64,000 nucleotides of DNA from Prorocentrum cordatum (GCA_963575745.1 CAUYUJ010011148.1:61952-125951); one strand, 5' to 3'. Counted from the stretch's first letter, positions 44,690-56,225 are shown. The notes: generated by a model not told the origin, from the letters alone. Program-made: numbers and translations.

Positions 44690-45820
44690 GACGTTGTTGG
44701 TGGACGTCCGCCCTTGCCCTCTCCCCCCCCCGGTGAGGACCATCATAGGCCTTACCAGTGAGGACCACCATGAGGCTTCACACCCCTCGCAGTTTCCATC
44801 ATTGGAACTGCGGGGGTCGAACCAAATCCCCACAAACCTGGCACCGTACGTGCAGTGCCAGGGGCGGCGGCCCGTCCTCCCATCTTACCATCATAGGGGG
44901 ATGCGAAGCCCCTGAAAACGGGACGGGGTGGGCACGAGCGAGCATCAGAGCCAGTTCAAAATCAAAAATCGCATCATAGCCTCATCAGTCTAGATTGATC
45001 CACTCACGGACCACTGCAATTGATTTCCATTGAATTCGTTCCATGCGTAGCATGCCCCCCCCCCCTCCCACCCCCCTTTCCGCCCAATGTCGAAACGCCG
45101 AAAAAAAAACATTCACGTATCTGTCGCTGCCAGGGCCGCTGTCCGGTCGCCAGGCGCTTCAAGCTTTCACGCGTTCTAGCCCCGTTGGATGCTTGTTCGG
45201 TCTTCATCTTGTCATGCCCACCGCCTGCTGGGAAACCGACGTCGTGCGCCAGGGTGAGGTGCGCGTGACGTATCGGATGTTCCAGGACACCTGCACATGA
45301 TACAGTAGGAACATCCAATCAGAACCCTACGTGCCAGCAGGTACCCTACAGACCTTTTTATCCCAATATCCCCCTGATAGCCCCAGGGCCCCACAGAAGC
45401 CCTGGGGCACCTTAGGACCCCCCAACACCGACGAAAAATGTGCCCGGGTATTTCTTATCGTATGTGTCTCTTGTATGTTCTGTCGTGACGGCACAGCGCT
45501 TCCAAGGCGCTCCTCATGATCCTCGTGCAGATACCCATGTTGAGCCGGCTGATCGGCATTTCTGAGGAAATCGCCTTTTTCACGTCGCGACGTTTCGAGC
45601 GGCGGGATCTCTCACTGCCCCTGGCCAGTCCCATCTTGGAACTAGGAGCGGTGTATACGCACTCCTTGGCCAAGCCTGGAGGGCGTACGCCGTATGCGCC
45701 GCTCCTGGTCCTTCGATGGGCATGGCCAGGGGCAGAGGGTAGGTATCGATTTCGTCGCCCCAGTGCTAGCCATTCCACCAGACCCTTGAATCAAGCCACC
45801 AAGAGCCGATAATTGGCGTT
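44690..45820. other. Intergenic DNA, nothing recognised
   Basis: No coding domain, RNA gene or terminal repeat seen. Confidence 0.5.
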
Positions 45821-45825
45821 CTCTA

Positions 45826-45940
45826 CACGGCCCTGGGCGTTTACTGAACAGCCCTGCCCTGTTGGATTCCTTTTTCGGGTACGTTGACCAAACGGCCTCG
45901 CGTGCCGGGGTGGTTGTTATCAGTGTGGATTTTTCTCTCT
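45826..45940 (+). repeat. Dispersed repeat R3, copy 2
   Basis: Partner of 32223-32343 with the same block order. 45945-46430 has no recognised feature. Confidence 0.65.
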
Positions 45941-46429
45941 ATTAAAGCAGATGCTTATTATCCTCTTCCTCTTCCCCCTCATCGCTGGAGGTTTGGAGTC
46001 GGATACTCCCTGACCCACGAGCTAGATTTCTGTAGTTGGAAGAGTCGTTGTAGTCTGGGCAGGGAGTTGTAGATGCTAGGAGTTTCTTGGAAATCTCTGG
46101 AATTTGATTGTTGAGAGACTTTCTTGTAGGTTCTCGCCCCGATGACGCGGCGGCGACCTCAGCGCTGGCGTTCAAGGTTGAACGCCGCCAGTGGCCCGAA
46201 TGGGCCGATATTGCATGGTCCGCGCTATCGGAAAGCAGCGATCGTTCAAGGCTTTACGGTGTTCGTGGTGTCAGGAACCAACGTCGAAGTCGTCAAATGA
46301 TGCGAGCACCCCGTTCGTATAGGCCACGTGTATAGTACACGGACTCCGAATGGTGTCCGGCCACGATCTGCCGCTGGGGTCACCGCAGCCGTACCAGCCT
46401 CGGGTCGCAAGTTGCCTCCTGTCGTCGTC

Positions 46430-46625
46430 ATGGCCGTCATCCGTCATTCGTCGCTCGTCGTCGTCGCTGTCGGTCGTCGTACTTCGCTCGTCGTTCGTGG
46501 TCGTCATTCGTGGTTGTCGTTCGTCGTCGTTGTCTTCGTCGTTGCCGCCGTCGCCTTCCGTCGTAGTCGTCACCTTCGTCGTCGTCGTCGTCATCCTCGT
46601 CCTCGTCGTCGTCAGACCCCTCCTG
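46430..46625 (+). repeat. Imperfect (TCG)n microsatellite
   Basis: GTCGTC and CGTCGTTCGT words throughout. Frames give V/R/S-rich artefacts. 46630-47000 holds no recognised feature. Confidence 0.85.
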
Positions 46626-47004
46626 CTTCCTCTTTTCCCTTGGCGCTCGGTGGCCATCTTGCCCGCGCCACACGCGGTGGAGAGACCCGCCTGGGTTGTT
46701 GTTGCTACCTGACGGGGCTAGGACGAGGATGAATCTGTTCCAGAGCGTTCTGGAACGCTCTCAGAGCCCTCCTTAACGCTCTGAGAAGGCCGCGGCGTCC
46801 GACACAACCTCCAGAACCGCGGGATCTCAGAGATTCCCGATGTATCTTCACTAGATTGTATCCTGGTCCTAGCTTCGTCTAATGCTACTTTATTTTCTCC
46901 GTATCGTGCTTCGCGACTTGTCCGTCCTGATGCCACGGCTCGTGCCCCCAAGCAGTGTTGCAAAGAAGAAGCCCCCGAAACAGTGCTTGCACTCCTTTCC
47001 ACCT

Positions 47005-47150
47005 TCACCTTCCATACACCTCTCGACCTCCGCTGAAGGTGCGGAAGCATCCATCGAAGCTCCTGGAAGCCTCACGCCATTCATTCAAGGAAGCCCGCAT
47101 TGGTCACATCGAAAAACGGGCGGAAGGTGAGGGCCGAAGGTCCAGAAAAA
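47005..47150 (+). repeat. Dispersed repeat R4, copy 1
   Basis: Shares CACCTTCCATAC, TCGACCTCCGC or CCGACCTCCGC, GGTGCGGAAG, CAAGGAAGCCCGCAT, TCGAAA and GGGCGGAAGGT with 52300-52440 in the same orientation. Confidence 0.65.
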
Positions 47151-47154
47151 TAGA

Positions 47155-47840
47155 GGGATCATTGAGAATAAAAGGAACCCTAACCCCAATAGCACAGGGA
47201 AGACGTGGACTCACTGAGGCCCCCGTCATTGCATCGGGGACAAAGCCATCTGGGCGGTCTGGTTCGCTACATCTGCAGAAGAAACGGCCCCCCCATATCC
47301 CTGATGTCTTATCGGCCCTCCCATTGCTGAGGTCCCCGCCCAAAGGTTCGGGGCCCTTTGGTGGCTGATCCGGGGGGGGGGGGGGAGGGCGGAGGGCTTC
47401 CCGCCTGGGCCCTCCGTGACTGCATCGCGTGCTCCCCCCGTGGCTCCTCTCGCCCGGTGCCCTCCCGTGCCCGCCCCTCTGCTGCTCGCCGGGGGGGCGT
47501 GCGGGCCTCTCTTCCCCGGGGCCTGCGCGCGCGCTGGGTGCCCCCTCCGTGGGCCGCCTCGTGCCCGCTCCGTGGGCCGCCTTCTGCCCGCACCCGCAGA
47601 GGAGGCAGGGGTAGACACTGTTCGCTACCAATGATTCGGAAGTTCTCTGATTGTGTTTTTTCTGTTTTGGGGGGGGGGGGGCAAGATCCTTTCATTTCTA
47701 GTTGTTCTATCCTGGGCCTCTTCCTGGCCACTAACCGGCCAGGCACAGCTAGAAACGAGCCAAATTAGAAAAACGAGCACGACCGACTAGAAGTGAACGA
47801 CGTGTGCCCAGACCTCTGCCCTTCCCTCGGTTTCCCCTTC
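47155..47840. other. GC-rich intergenic DNA, nothing recognised
   Basis: Contains G runs (47373-47383, 47671-47681) and Pro/Arg-rich shadow frames on both strands. Confidence 0.5.
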
Positions 47841-47842
47841 TT

Positions 47843-47985
47843 TGGGCCTCCTGGGTGGCCTTGGGCGCCCAACGCTGGGTTCGCCTCGAAAAATCCCTCC
47901 TCCTCCTCCTGCTCCTCCTCCTCCTCCTCCTCCTCCTCCTCCCCCTCCTCCTCTTCCTGTCCGAGGAGCAGCGGTGTCGGTACCT
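47843..47985 (+). repeat. Dispersed repeat R5, copy 1, with a TCC insertion
   Basis: Shares TTGGGCCTCCTGGG, GCGCCCAACGCTGGGTTCGCC and CGGT(G/A)TCGGTACCT with 52079-52165. This copy carries an extra (TCC)n stretch (47899-47955). R5 and R4 are close together at both loci but in opposite order. Confidence 0.55.
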
Positions 47986-48053
47986 TCTTTCCGTCTCCCC
48001 AGCACCAGCTGGCCTGCACCGCGCACGCTGTCCCCCCGGGCTTGCGCCACCTG

Positions 48054-48274
48054 TCGGCGGCGAGCGAGGGGGGGAAGCGAGAAGAAGGAGGCCTTCTGGC
48101 AAGGCGGGGGCCTTCTCCGAAGCCCTCGCACGATCTAATAAGCTAATAAGTTTGCTGCGTCGTCGGCGAAGGATGAGACAACTTCTCAGGAGGCCGGGGG
48201 GCTTCCGAGAAGTTGTAATTCCGAGAAGGAGAAGGTCTTCTCCTTCTCACTTCCCTCCCCAGGCTCGCCGCCGA
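48054..48274. mobile_element. Small inverted-repeat element, family M2, copy 2
   Basis: Ends are TCGGCGGCGAGC and GCTCGCCGCCGA. The flanks show a 5-bp duplication ACCTG (48049-48053 and 48275-48279). The interior is hairpin-rich (GAGAAGGAGAAGGTCTTCTC). It shares its ends and GACAACTTCTCAG with copy 1 at 718-918. Confidence 0.75.
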
Positions 48275-48517
48275 ACCTGGACTGCGATCGATATATTTTG
48301 CTCGATAGATTGCTGTGCACTGCTTGCACCAAGCAGCTCGCACCGGACTGCGTGCACCACGCAGAGGGCTGTTGCTTGGGATGTCTGTCTGCTCGAGCAT
48401 GCGAGGTGGTCGCGCGCGACTTTCCTCCTGTTCATGGCAGCACATCTATTCTGCTTTCTAAAAAGAGAATAGACTCTACCCCCCCGGACTTAACGCTTCC
48501 CCTTGGGATAGTATAAT

Positions 48518-48540
48518 TTCATATATATATATATATATAG
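48518..48540 (+). repeat. (AT)n microsatellite
   Basis: A short ATATAT run in a locally AT-richer stretch. Confidence 0.8.
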
Positions 48541-48633
48541 TCTGCACTCGTCCATCCTAAATATGAAATCACATAATCTCAGTCAAACCGGTATCCCCCC
48601 CCCCGAGGTTCCCTTGTAAAAAACACTATGCCA

Positions 48634-49040
48634 CTATGCGGTGACATTTTCTGTTCTAACATAACACTTTTTCGCCAATCCCTTGCAAAACATGGGACAA
48701 AGTTCACACGCGCGCGTCGTCGCGCGCGCATGCCGGAAGGATTTCGCAATCGAGTTTCCAAAACACATACAAAAACACAGGGTTTCGCAACACTGATTTG
48801 CTAAAAAAGCTTCCGCGCGAGCTCTTGCGAAATCTTCAGAAAACCATCGGTTTTTCAAGATTTTCACAAAATGCTACCAAACGGGCTTCGCGCGCGCATG
48901 TCGAAATCTGTCGAACGCCCTTGCGCGTATGCCGTCGCGAGAATCCTCTGCAAAAAAATTGACGAAGTGCAGACGCGCGCGTCGTCGCGGGCGTATGCCG
49001 AAAACCTTCAAAACCCATCGGTTTTGGAAGGATTGAAAAA
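48634..49040 (+). repeat. Degenerate tandem repeat, period about 270 bp
   Basis: ACGCGCGCGTCGTCGCG occurs at 48707 and 48974 in the same context (before GCATGCCG or GTATGCCG). Between them are CTTCGCGCGCGCATG- and CAAAA-rich stretches. It overlaps the start of the weak frame at 48871-50148. Confidence 0.5.
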
Positions 49041-50148
49041 TCGTGCGTCCAAAAAACCTACTGGCGTCGTCGTCGTCGTCTTCGTCGTCGTCGGCGTCGG
49101 CGTCGGCGTCGGTGTCGTCGTCGAAGTCGTCGGAGACGTCGTCGGTGTCGTCCTAGTCGTTGTCGTCGGTGTCGTCGTAGCCGGTCTCAACAGGTTTTGC
49201 AAACCAAGTTGCGGGTGGGTGGTTGGGATGTTTGCGCGAGCAGTGGAGAGGACAGCTTCAAGACAGTCAAAGTGGGCTACACCACACAGACGGCACCACG
49301 TAGGTGACATCCAATGGGTTGCACCACATGAGGTGTTCCAAACAGGGCCTTGTCTTCGAGGATCGAAGGAGTTGTCATCTCTTCCGCGGCGGCAGGGGGC
49401 AGAAGGTCGGCGGAAGCAGGCAGAAGTCGAACGATGCGGCCTCTGTCGGCGGAAGCTGGCGGAAGGCTGGCAGAAGCCGGCGGAAGCAAACGTCGTCCTT
49501 CCCATCATAAAGATGGCACATCGAGAGTGCAACAAGCCTCTGCTTGGGGCCCACGTTGGCAAGCCTTGCCACGCGTGCTCTATAGACAACAGCACTGGGG
49601 TCTCTCCGATCTTCTTGCAGGGCCGTGCCCCCAGACGTGGTGCTGCGTTCTGGTCCCCGCGGATCTCCTTGCTGGTCGTATTCCTGGTTGTCTCTGGCAT
49701 TGGCGCTGTGGTCTGGCCCCCGAACATTTCTTTGGTCCGCCCTGTCACCGACTGTCCCCAGTCCTGCTGTTCCATATGCACTCATATCCTCTCAGCTGCG
49801 TCCACATGCTTGCACTCGCTCATTCCCACTGCCTTTCCATTTCTTCTGCTCCATGTTTCCACGGGCTTCCGTTTGCTTCAATTGATTCTACGTTATCCGC
49901 TTGTTTGGGGCGCACGGGCCGGTCCCATGCACGCCTTCCCCCAAATTTCCAATGTCCTTTCGGTGATTCTTGCAGGCGTCATTGTCATGCACTTGCGTGG
50001 TGCTCTACGCTGTCACGCTGGGATGCATGACATACTGTGCCTTCTGCGACCCGGGGCAGATGAGACGAGGCGGAGCTTGTATGGGCTGGCATGTGGGAGT
50101 GTCGTCAGGAGCCCTTCCGATGGAAGCGGGGCCACAACTCTACAGTAG
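48871..50148 (+). CDS. Long open frame of doubtful reality (425 codons)
   Basis: It crosses a tandem repeat, a (TCG)n tract read as Val-rich sequence (49063-49190), the dispersed repeat R6 (49338-49490) and then ordinary-composition sequence with several hydrophobic stretches (ISLLVVFLVVSGIGAVVW, FPFLLLHVSTGFRLL, VLSVILAGVIVMHL). These could be membrane segments but there is no family resemblance, and the composite origin argues for chance. The second half (49500-50148) is the only part worth testing. Confidence 0.15.
   Translation: MLPNGLRARMSKSVERPCAYAVARILCKKIDEVQTRASSRAYAENLQNPSVLEGLKNRASKKPTGVVVVVFVVVGVGVGVGVVVEVVGDVVGVVLVVVVGVVVAGLNRFCKPSCGWVVGMFARAVERTASRQSKWATPHRRHHVGDIQWVAPHEVFQTGPCLRGSKELSSLPRRQGAEGRRKQAEVERCGLCRRKLAEGWQKPAEANVVLPIIKMAHRECNKPLLGAHVGKPCHACSIDNSTGVSPIFLQGRAPRRGAAFWSPRISLLVVFLVVSGIGAVVWPPNISLVRPVTDCPQSCCSICTHILSAASTCLHSLIPTAFPFLLLHVSTGFRLLQLILRYPLVWGARAGPMHAFPQISNVLSVILAGVIVMHLRGALRCHAGMHDILCLLRPGADETRRSLYGLACGSVVRSPSDGSGATTLQ
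49338..49490 (+). repeat. Dispersed repeat R6, copy 2
   Basis: Partner of 30829-30930. This copy adds internal reiterations of GGCGGAAG(C/G) (near 49411, 49447, 49463 and 49479). Confidence 0.55.
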
Positions 50149-50244
50149 TTAAGGAGGGCCGGGTTGGGCATTTTGCAGGCGCGTGGGGGCGCATGGGGCT
50201 GTGAGCCTGACCTTTCGTACACTTCATCTTTGGCTGATGTGTGC

Positions 50245-50402
50245 TCCGCCTCCTCATTCTCCTCCTCATCCTCCTCGTCCTCCTTGTCCTCCTTCCCTCC
50301 TCCTTCCCCTCCTCCTCGTCCTCCTCCGCCTCCTTCTCCTTTTCCTCCTCCTCCGCATCCTTCTCCTCCTCGTCCTCCTCCTCTTCCTTCTCCTTCTCCT
50401 AG
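50245..50402 (+). repeat. TCC-rich microsatellite
   Basis: TCC, TTC and CGTCC triplets. From 50405 to 51355 no gene or repeat is recognised apart from CCTCATTC-type pyrimidine words. Confidence 0.85.
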
Positions 50403-51359
50403 CCTGCTCTCGCAGTCGAGCGCAGTGCCAACTCTCATAATACTCTTCAAGCGCCTTCGCTGTGATGACCAACCTGCTGATGTGCCTGAATCGAATCGCC
50501 AATCGATGTGATTGCTATGGTCACTGTGTCGCATGGTAGATTGCCAACCATTGCCACCGCCTCCCATCGTAGAACATCGTTGCACATGGATGACTACATT
50601 CTACGCTCTCCGCTTTCATCCTCCTCCCGCTCATCCTCATTCCTCTTCTCGTGCCCATGGTCATCTTTCTTCTCATCCCTCTCCCAACTCTTCTGCCCTC
50701 AACTTCTCGCCATCCCCTTCCTACGACCAACCAACCAATCCACGGTGCCGCTGAAATCCGAGCAAACCTCGGGGGAGGAGGTCCTCGAGAACCCAAGATT
50801 CGGGCACTCCGTAATGGGGGTGTCGATCAAGTAGTGAGTGGCTGGGTTGCGGGAAAGGAGCCCTACAAAACTCAGAGGGAGGATAAGTGATACCAACACC
50901 ACCAGGGGGCCCACCTCCAGCGAGGAGGTCTACGATGCCTCCCCGAGCGAGAGACTGGGGATGTCTCGAGCGAGAGGGGGGGACCACACCACCAGGTAGA
51001 CCTTCCTTGCCTCCGCGCATCTCCTCGCCCTGTTGGTGTTCGTGTCGCCGTTCCTTGTCCCTAGAAGCGGGGCCTAGGGGCACGAGCGGTGCTCACTTTT
51101 CCCCCGCTCGTTCCCTGCCCACCCCATTGAGGAGCGCCCGAACGATGTGAAGCAGCACCCCTCCTCCAAGAAAGAGGGGGGAGATGTGGTGTGGACTCGC
51201 CTCGGCCTCCCCGGCTGCCGACGGAGCCGAAACTGGCCCTGATCCAGGGGACGACAGCGGTGTACACCGGCACTGGTCGTGCATGGTTCTGCACCCGCGG
51301 GGGCTCAGGGGCAACGATAGGGGTGGACAGGCATAGAGGGGGGACGCATCGATCCCCAA

Positions 51360-51490
51360 TCGCCCATTGATCGCCGATGGGGGCCTGGTAGCCCCACCCC
51401 GCCCAGGAAGGTGGTGCGGATTCGCTATCAGCAGCCCCTCGCCGATCCATCGGCGATGCATCGCCGACTCCAGGTCGATGCATCCCCCCC
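51360..51490. repeat. M1-like palindromic segment
   Basis: Contains GCCGATCCATCGGCGATGCA followed by TCGCCGA, and ATTGATCGCCGATGGGGGCC, resembling the inner palindromes of the M1 elements, but lacks the GAGGCCTCCTAGATGG ends. Possibly a remote relative or convergent palindrome. Confidence 0.3.
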
Positions 51491-51727
51491 TCTGCCCTGT
51501 CGATGCCCCTCAGGGGCGCGGGAATCACCTCCGAGGAGGGGACTTGTCTCTACGGTCGCAACCCACGATCTGGACTCACGACTTTCCTGCGGGCGCCCTT
51601 GCGCCCTTGCCTCGGCGGCCCGTCCTGTTCGCCGTTTTCGACGGCCACCCCTCGGCCGTCGGCTGCGCGGCGGAAGGCTCCTCTGGGAGACCGCTCGTCG
51701 GCCAATGCCCTTGCATCCTTGATGCCT

Positions 51728-51870
51728 GAGGAGGAGGAGGAGGAGGAGGAGGAGGAGGAGGAGGAGGAGGAGGAGGAGGAAGATGAGGAGGAGGAGGAGG
51801 AGGTGGAGGAGAAGGAGAGGAGGAGGAGGAGGAGGAGGAGGCGGAGGAGGAGGAGGAGGCGGAGGTCAGG
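51728..51870 (+). repeat. (GGA)n microsatellite
   Basis: About 40 GGA triplets with a few GAT, GTG and GCG interruptions. Confidence 0.95.
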
Positions 51871-52078
51871 GTCCCTCGGTGCCCCCGCTGCCGGAGGCGT
51901 CGACGACGTGCCGCCCCCGCGGGCGCACCAGACCTGGCAGGACGCCGCCCTTTGGGCTCCCTGGCGCGTCGTGGTTTTGCCAGAAGGCACCACGAAGGGG
52001 GGTCGAGGAGGTCGAGGATTGGGGCTCAGAGGGGGGAAGCAACTATCCCATACCGCTACCCTTCCCCTGCGTTCCCTC

Positions 52079-52165
52079 TCTTGGGCCTCCTGGGGGGCCT
52101 CAGTCGCCACCGCTAGGTTCGCCTCGAAGTCCTCCGGGGAGTGGCGGTATCGGTACCTGTTGGCC
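52079..52165 (+). repeat. Dispersed repeat R5, copy 2
   Basis: Partner of 47843-47985 without the TCC insertion. Confidence 0.55.
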
Positions 52166-52299
52166 TCCTCGGGGGCTCGAGGGGTCGTATCTCGTTTTTC
52201 TGGGGGGGGGGGGCGGTTGTTGGCCCTCTGTCGGCCTATACGGAGACGTACGGGAACCACTGGGAATCGCAACGATGAAGAGGGGATGATCCCTCGAAC

Positions 52300-52440
52300 T
52301 CCACCTTCCATACCTTCCGACCTCCGCGGAGGGTGCGGAAGAATTCATCCAAACTCATGGCAGCATCTTACGTAATTCAAGGAAGCCCGCATCGACCAGG
52401 TCGAAAGAGGGGCGGAAGGTTCGGGCGGAAGGTCCTGAAG
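52300..52440 (+). repeat. Dispersed repeat R4, copy 2
   Basis: Partner of 47005-47150. Immediately right, 52515-52575 (CCAGGATTTCCA block) resembles, inverted, 56745-56815. Confidence 0.65.
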
Positions 52441-52449
52441 AATGCGGGG

Positions 52450-53750
52450 GAGGGATGCGGCTTTCCGCCACCTCCGGCCTCCCGAAGCCGGGTGTTGCCA
52501 GGAGTGGCCTGGCCAACGGTGCCCCACCCAGGATTTCCAAGGTGGTCCCCACGGCCTCCAGAGAGCACCCCGCACGAGGTCCAGAGCGCCCCAGGAGCTT
52601 CACACTGGAGCGAGAAGCGGGAGGGGCACCTCGGGCCAGGGGCACCGCACCTGCGGCAAGCCCCTGCAACCAAAGCCACTCCGGGGCCCCAGGTCGCCAT
52701 GATTCAGGAGGGAAAAACACGCAGACACAAATAGCCGTCGATCCCCAGGAAACGATGGGAAAATATAGGAAGTGGGGGGAAGACGAAAATCCGGAAAGTA
52801 TTCGGTAATACGGGAAATCCTGGCAGTTGTGCCTCTCTCTGTGTGTGTGTGTGTCCAAGGGCCCCTTCACATGAAGAGCCTCGGGAGGAAAAGACGATCC
52901 CAGGGAAGGCCCCTGGGTTTTCAGGATCCGCTGGGGGGCGGGGGGCAAGGGCGAGAGCCGGGAGCCCCGCACGAGCGCAGCGCAGCCCGAGAGAGGACAC
53001 ATGTTCACGCCAGCGCCCGCGCACCAGCGCACACGCGCTCGCGCGCATACGCACACGCGCATCCACAAGCACGATGTCTACCAGGAGCACTCGCTGTCAC
53101 GGTCATGCATGCGCGCATCTACGCACGTGTGTAGAAACATTCCGAATCGCAGTCGCGCATTGACTGCGCAAGTGGCGCATTCCAACACGATCGGCAAACA
53201 TGCTTGCATCTGAGCGTCCACGATCGAACACACTGACATTCTGGCGTACCTTTTCCCCATTTGACCTCGGCGTTTCGGTTGATTTGCTTCTGTGCATTTG
53301 CATGGCGAGGTCTACACCATTGGAACTGCAAAAGACAAGTCTCTCTTCAGTATCCGCGGCCGATCCGACGTTATGACCACTATTGCAGATGGTTGACCAA
53401 TTGTATAGGGTTGCTGAACCACAGGGAGTTCGTCATCATGCTCGTGGGGCTGGTGACCATCGGGTTCTCCTCCCTTTCATGACTTCCTTCATTTCCTTAC
53501 ATTGGCCCTTCTTCCTCCAGGAGTCGATTTCGGGCCGCCAGGGTAGGCTGCGAGCTTCGCGAATTGAGTACAACCACCGCGTACTGGCAGCTTCCCCTCC
53601 GATAAGTGTGGGGCGTCAGCCAGCGTCCCGCCGCGCGTTCGAGACAGCGACCACGACCCACGACCCCAACAGTGGGATGATCATGCAGGTGCCTCAGGGA
53701 AGTAGAAGGAGTGTTTTGCGGATCCGATTCCAGTCAGGACGAGGACCAGT
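52450..53750. other. Intergenic DNA, nothing recognised
   Basis: Includes a short GTGTGTGTGTGTG run (52840) and CGCACACGCGC-type words (53020-53065). No gene is supported. Confidence 0.5.
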
Positions 53751-53754
53751 TGAA

Positions 53755-53935
53755 GGTAGGAGGAGGTGGAGAAGGAGGCGGACGAAGAAGAGGCAGACGG
53801 CGACGACGACATTGATGACCCCGACGGCGGCGGTGGCGACGACGACGGCGACGACGACGGCGGCAGCGGCCGCAGCGACGACGACGAGGACGATGACGAT
53901 GAGGAGGAGGAATGTGGTGAGGCCGCCGAAGCCAT
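53755..53935 (+). repeat. GAC/GGC/GAG-rich imperfect triplet repeat
   Basis: GACGAC, GGCGGC and GAGGAGGAG words. The frame reads Asp/Glu/Gly-rich sequence and is treated as an artefact. Confidence 0.8.
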
Positions 53936-54014
53936 CGTCGTGTCGTGCCTGTCCTGCTCGCGCGCCGCTTCCACACTCAATCGCAGAGAAGAGGTGTACA
54001 GTCGCGTTTCCCCT

Positions 54015-54310
54015 TCTCTATCCCTCGTTCTATCTTCTTTGTCTCCTTCTCTCTTGTTTTTCCTCTCTCGGGGTATGTTGTTGTTGTTCCCTCTCTCCCT
54101 CTCTCTCTCTCTCTCTTTCTCCCCCTCCCCCCCTCCCTCTCCCCCTCCCCTCCCTCTCCATCCCGTCCCTCTTCTATCCTCTCCTCCCCAGCTCCCTCTA
54201 TCTCCCCCTCCCCTCCCTCCCCCTTCCTCTCCCTCCCCCTTCCTCGCCCCTCCCCCTTCCTCGCCCTCCCCCCCTGTCCCTCCTCCCCTCCCTCTGCCCT
54301 CCCCCCCCCG
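54015..54310 (+). repeat. Pyrimidine-rich low-complexity tract
   Basis: CTCTCT and CCCTCCC words, nearly pure pyrimidine from 54090 to 54308. Confidence 0.85.
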
Positions 54311-54581
54311 CGCTACAATCAACAAGCGTTCATTCTGGATGCCGAACAGGCCCCCCGGGGAGTCCATCCCGGTCCAGGGCCCGTCTCAACAAGGATCCGC
54401 TCCCCGAGTGCCAGTCGTCGCTGTGTTCCGGCCCCCAGCGGGAGGCCTTGGCTTGGCCATGCGCGGTTTGCCGAGCCAGCAGCGTTTTGTCTTTGGTTGC
54501 CTTCGTACGCCCGTCTTGAGACGCAGCACGTACCATGTCCAAAACGTGCGTGCTGACACGTGGTGTCTTGGCTCGGCACGT

Positions 54582-54690
54582 GTTGGTCCACGTTTTGGCG
54601 AACGTATCGCGCCAAACGTACGTTTTCAGTCTGTCTACGTGTTGAGCTCCGTGTCGACACGCTACGCGTTGCGTGCTGCGCATCATGGCA
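54582..54690 (+). repeat. Dispersed repeat RA, copy 2
   Basis: Partner of 172-278 with the same block order. Confidence 0.55.
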
Positions 54691-54699
54691 CATAAGCCT

Positions 54700-54883
54700 T
54701 CGCGGTTTGCGCGGCCGGCATCCTTTTGTCGTCAGCCCGCTCCTGTTGCTGGTGGCAGCGCAGGGTGTCCTGCAGGAGGTGGCGGCTCTCCGCACCGTGG
54801 CGGCCTCGCTCCGCTCTTCGGGGGAGGAGTTGCCTGCTCAGGTGCGAGGCGTCGCGCAGGAGCCAGACAGCTCAGATCATTAA
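54700..54883 (+). CDS. Possible terminal exon of an unrecognised gene
   Basis: The right part of an open frame (54560-54883) reads LLLVAAQGVLQEVAALRTVA then SLRSSGEELPAQVRGVAQEP to a TAA, an amphipathic helical pattern with GC-rich third positions. DNA right of the stop (54884-55240) becomes distinctly AT-richer with T runs, like an untranslated or intergenic region. No domain is recognised. It could equally be a decayed retroelement coiled coil. Confidence 0.18.
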
Positions 54884-55424
54884 TTGTTTTTTAGTATGAT
54901 TTTTATCTTCCCATGGTCGTCCAGATCATGGGGGGTGGCACTCATAACTATTTTTGTTCGTTATTATTTTCCCTTCTCCTCAGGCCTCCCGCGTCCAATA
55001 TCATGCCGTGCTGGTTTTTGTATATTGGCCAGTTGGGCCGCTCTGTATCTTCCAGTTCGTTCACAGGCACGGGTGCGATACGTTTTCCGGCGAATTCGTA
55101 TTTTGTATTGTCTGTGTAGTCGTCTCTCCGTTTCCCCTCCTCTCCTTCTCCCGACGCGCTTGGATCACCTTAATTAAGCATACACTGTTCCAAGGTTGTT
55201 GGTGCGCCCCGGCCATACAATTTTCGAGATGCACTTCAGGCGCCTATAGTGAGTAAGGTGTTTGCGAGGAGCATGTTTGTTTTGTTTTATCTTCCCCCTT
55301 CCTGATCTTGGTTAGAGGATCCCGGCCACGGCTGGGCAGCGGTGCAATCACCTGCCTTTGCCTTGCTGAGGGTCTGGCAGAAAGGGCGTCGCGTCCCCCT
55401 GAAAAGTCAGCTTTGACCGCAACC

Positions 55425-55735
55425 TCCATCCTCGGTCCTCGATCCTCGATCCCTTCCTCGATCCTCGACCCTCGATCCCTTCCTCGATCCTTCAGTTTTC
55501 ACTGCAGCCTCGATCCTCGATCCCCTCCTCGACCCTCGATCCCTCCCTCGACCCTCGAGCCTCGATCCCTCCCTCGATTCTTCAGCTCTGCCTTCAGCCT
55601 CGAGCCTCGAGCCTCGATCCCCTCCCTATCGATCCTCGAGCCTCGACCCTTCCCTATCGACCCCATCGACCCTCGATCCCTCCCTGCCGACCCTTCAGCT
55701 CGGCCTGCCGCCTCGAGCCTCCGCACCCCCTCCCC
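55425..55735 (+). repeat. CCTCGATC short tandem repeat
   Basis: Reiterated CCTCGATCC and CCCTCGATCCCTCC words with TCCTTCAG, TTCTTCAG and CCTTCAG interruptions. The minus strand reads Arg/Gly/Glu-rich artefacts. Confidence 0.85.
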
Positions 55736-56017
55736 ATCGCTCCCCGGCCCCCGCCGGGCAGGGCCCCCCCCCGGGGGCAGGGCGGCCGCCCGGGCCTCGG
55801 CCGGCGGCCCCCCGCCGGAGGCTCAGCGGGGTGGCCGTGGACCTGACCCTGGTGGCCTCCATGCGGGTGCTGCCAGGGGCGTACGCCTCGCTCGGGCGTG
55901 GTGCACCCTGCCGTCGGCGGGGGCCACCGATCGGAGCACCCTCGACGATGTGGCGAAAGAGCCACGCACGAAGCCGAACAGAGCACAGGGGATGGACGTC
56001 CGAGCGATGGCCAGGAG

Positions 56018-56225
56018 GTGCCCCCCGCCCGAGGTATGCCCCCAGTTTTGCTCGCTCCTCGCGCAGGAGCTCGGCCTCCCCTGAGATATCCTGGCGTCGG
56101 ATCTCAGGGTCTGTGGTTGGCCGGCCCCCCCCCCCCCTTTTCGCCCCGCCCGAGAGGTGCCCCCCGCCCAAGGTAGCCCCAGTTTTGCTCGCTCCTCTCG
56201 CAGGAGCTCGGCCCGTGGTCTCGGG
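56018..56225 (+). repeat. Two tandem units, period about 136 bp
   Basis: GAGGTGCCCCCCGCCC, CCCCAGTTTTGCTCGCTCCT and CGCAGGAGCTCGGCC occur near 56018-56080 and again at 56154-56213, separated by a run of C (56127-56139). Confidence 0.8.

Noticed and set aside
53766-54695. A 309-codon acidic then Ser/Leu/Pro-rich frame
   Set aside because: Composed of a GAC/GAG repeat and a pyrimidine tract; no recognisable domain remains.
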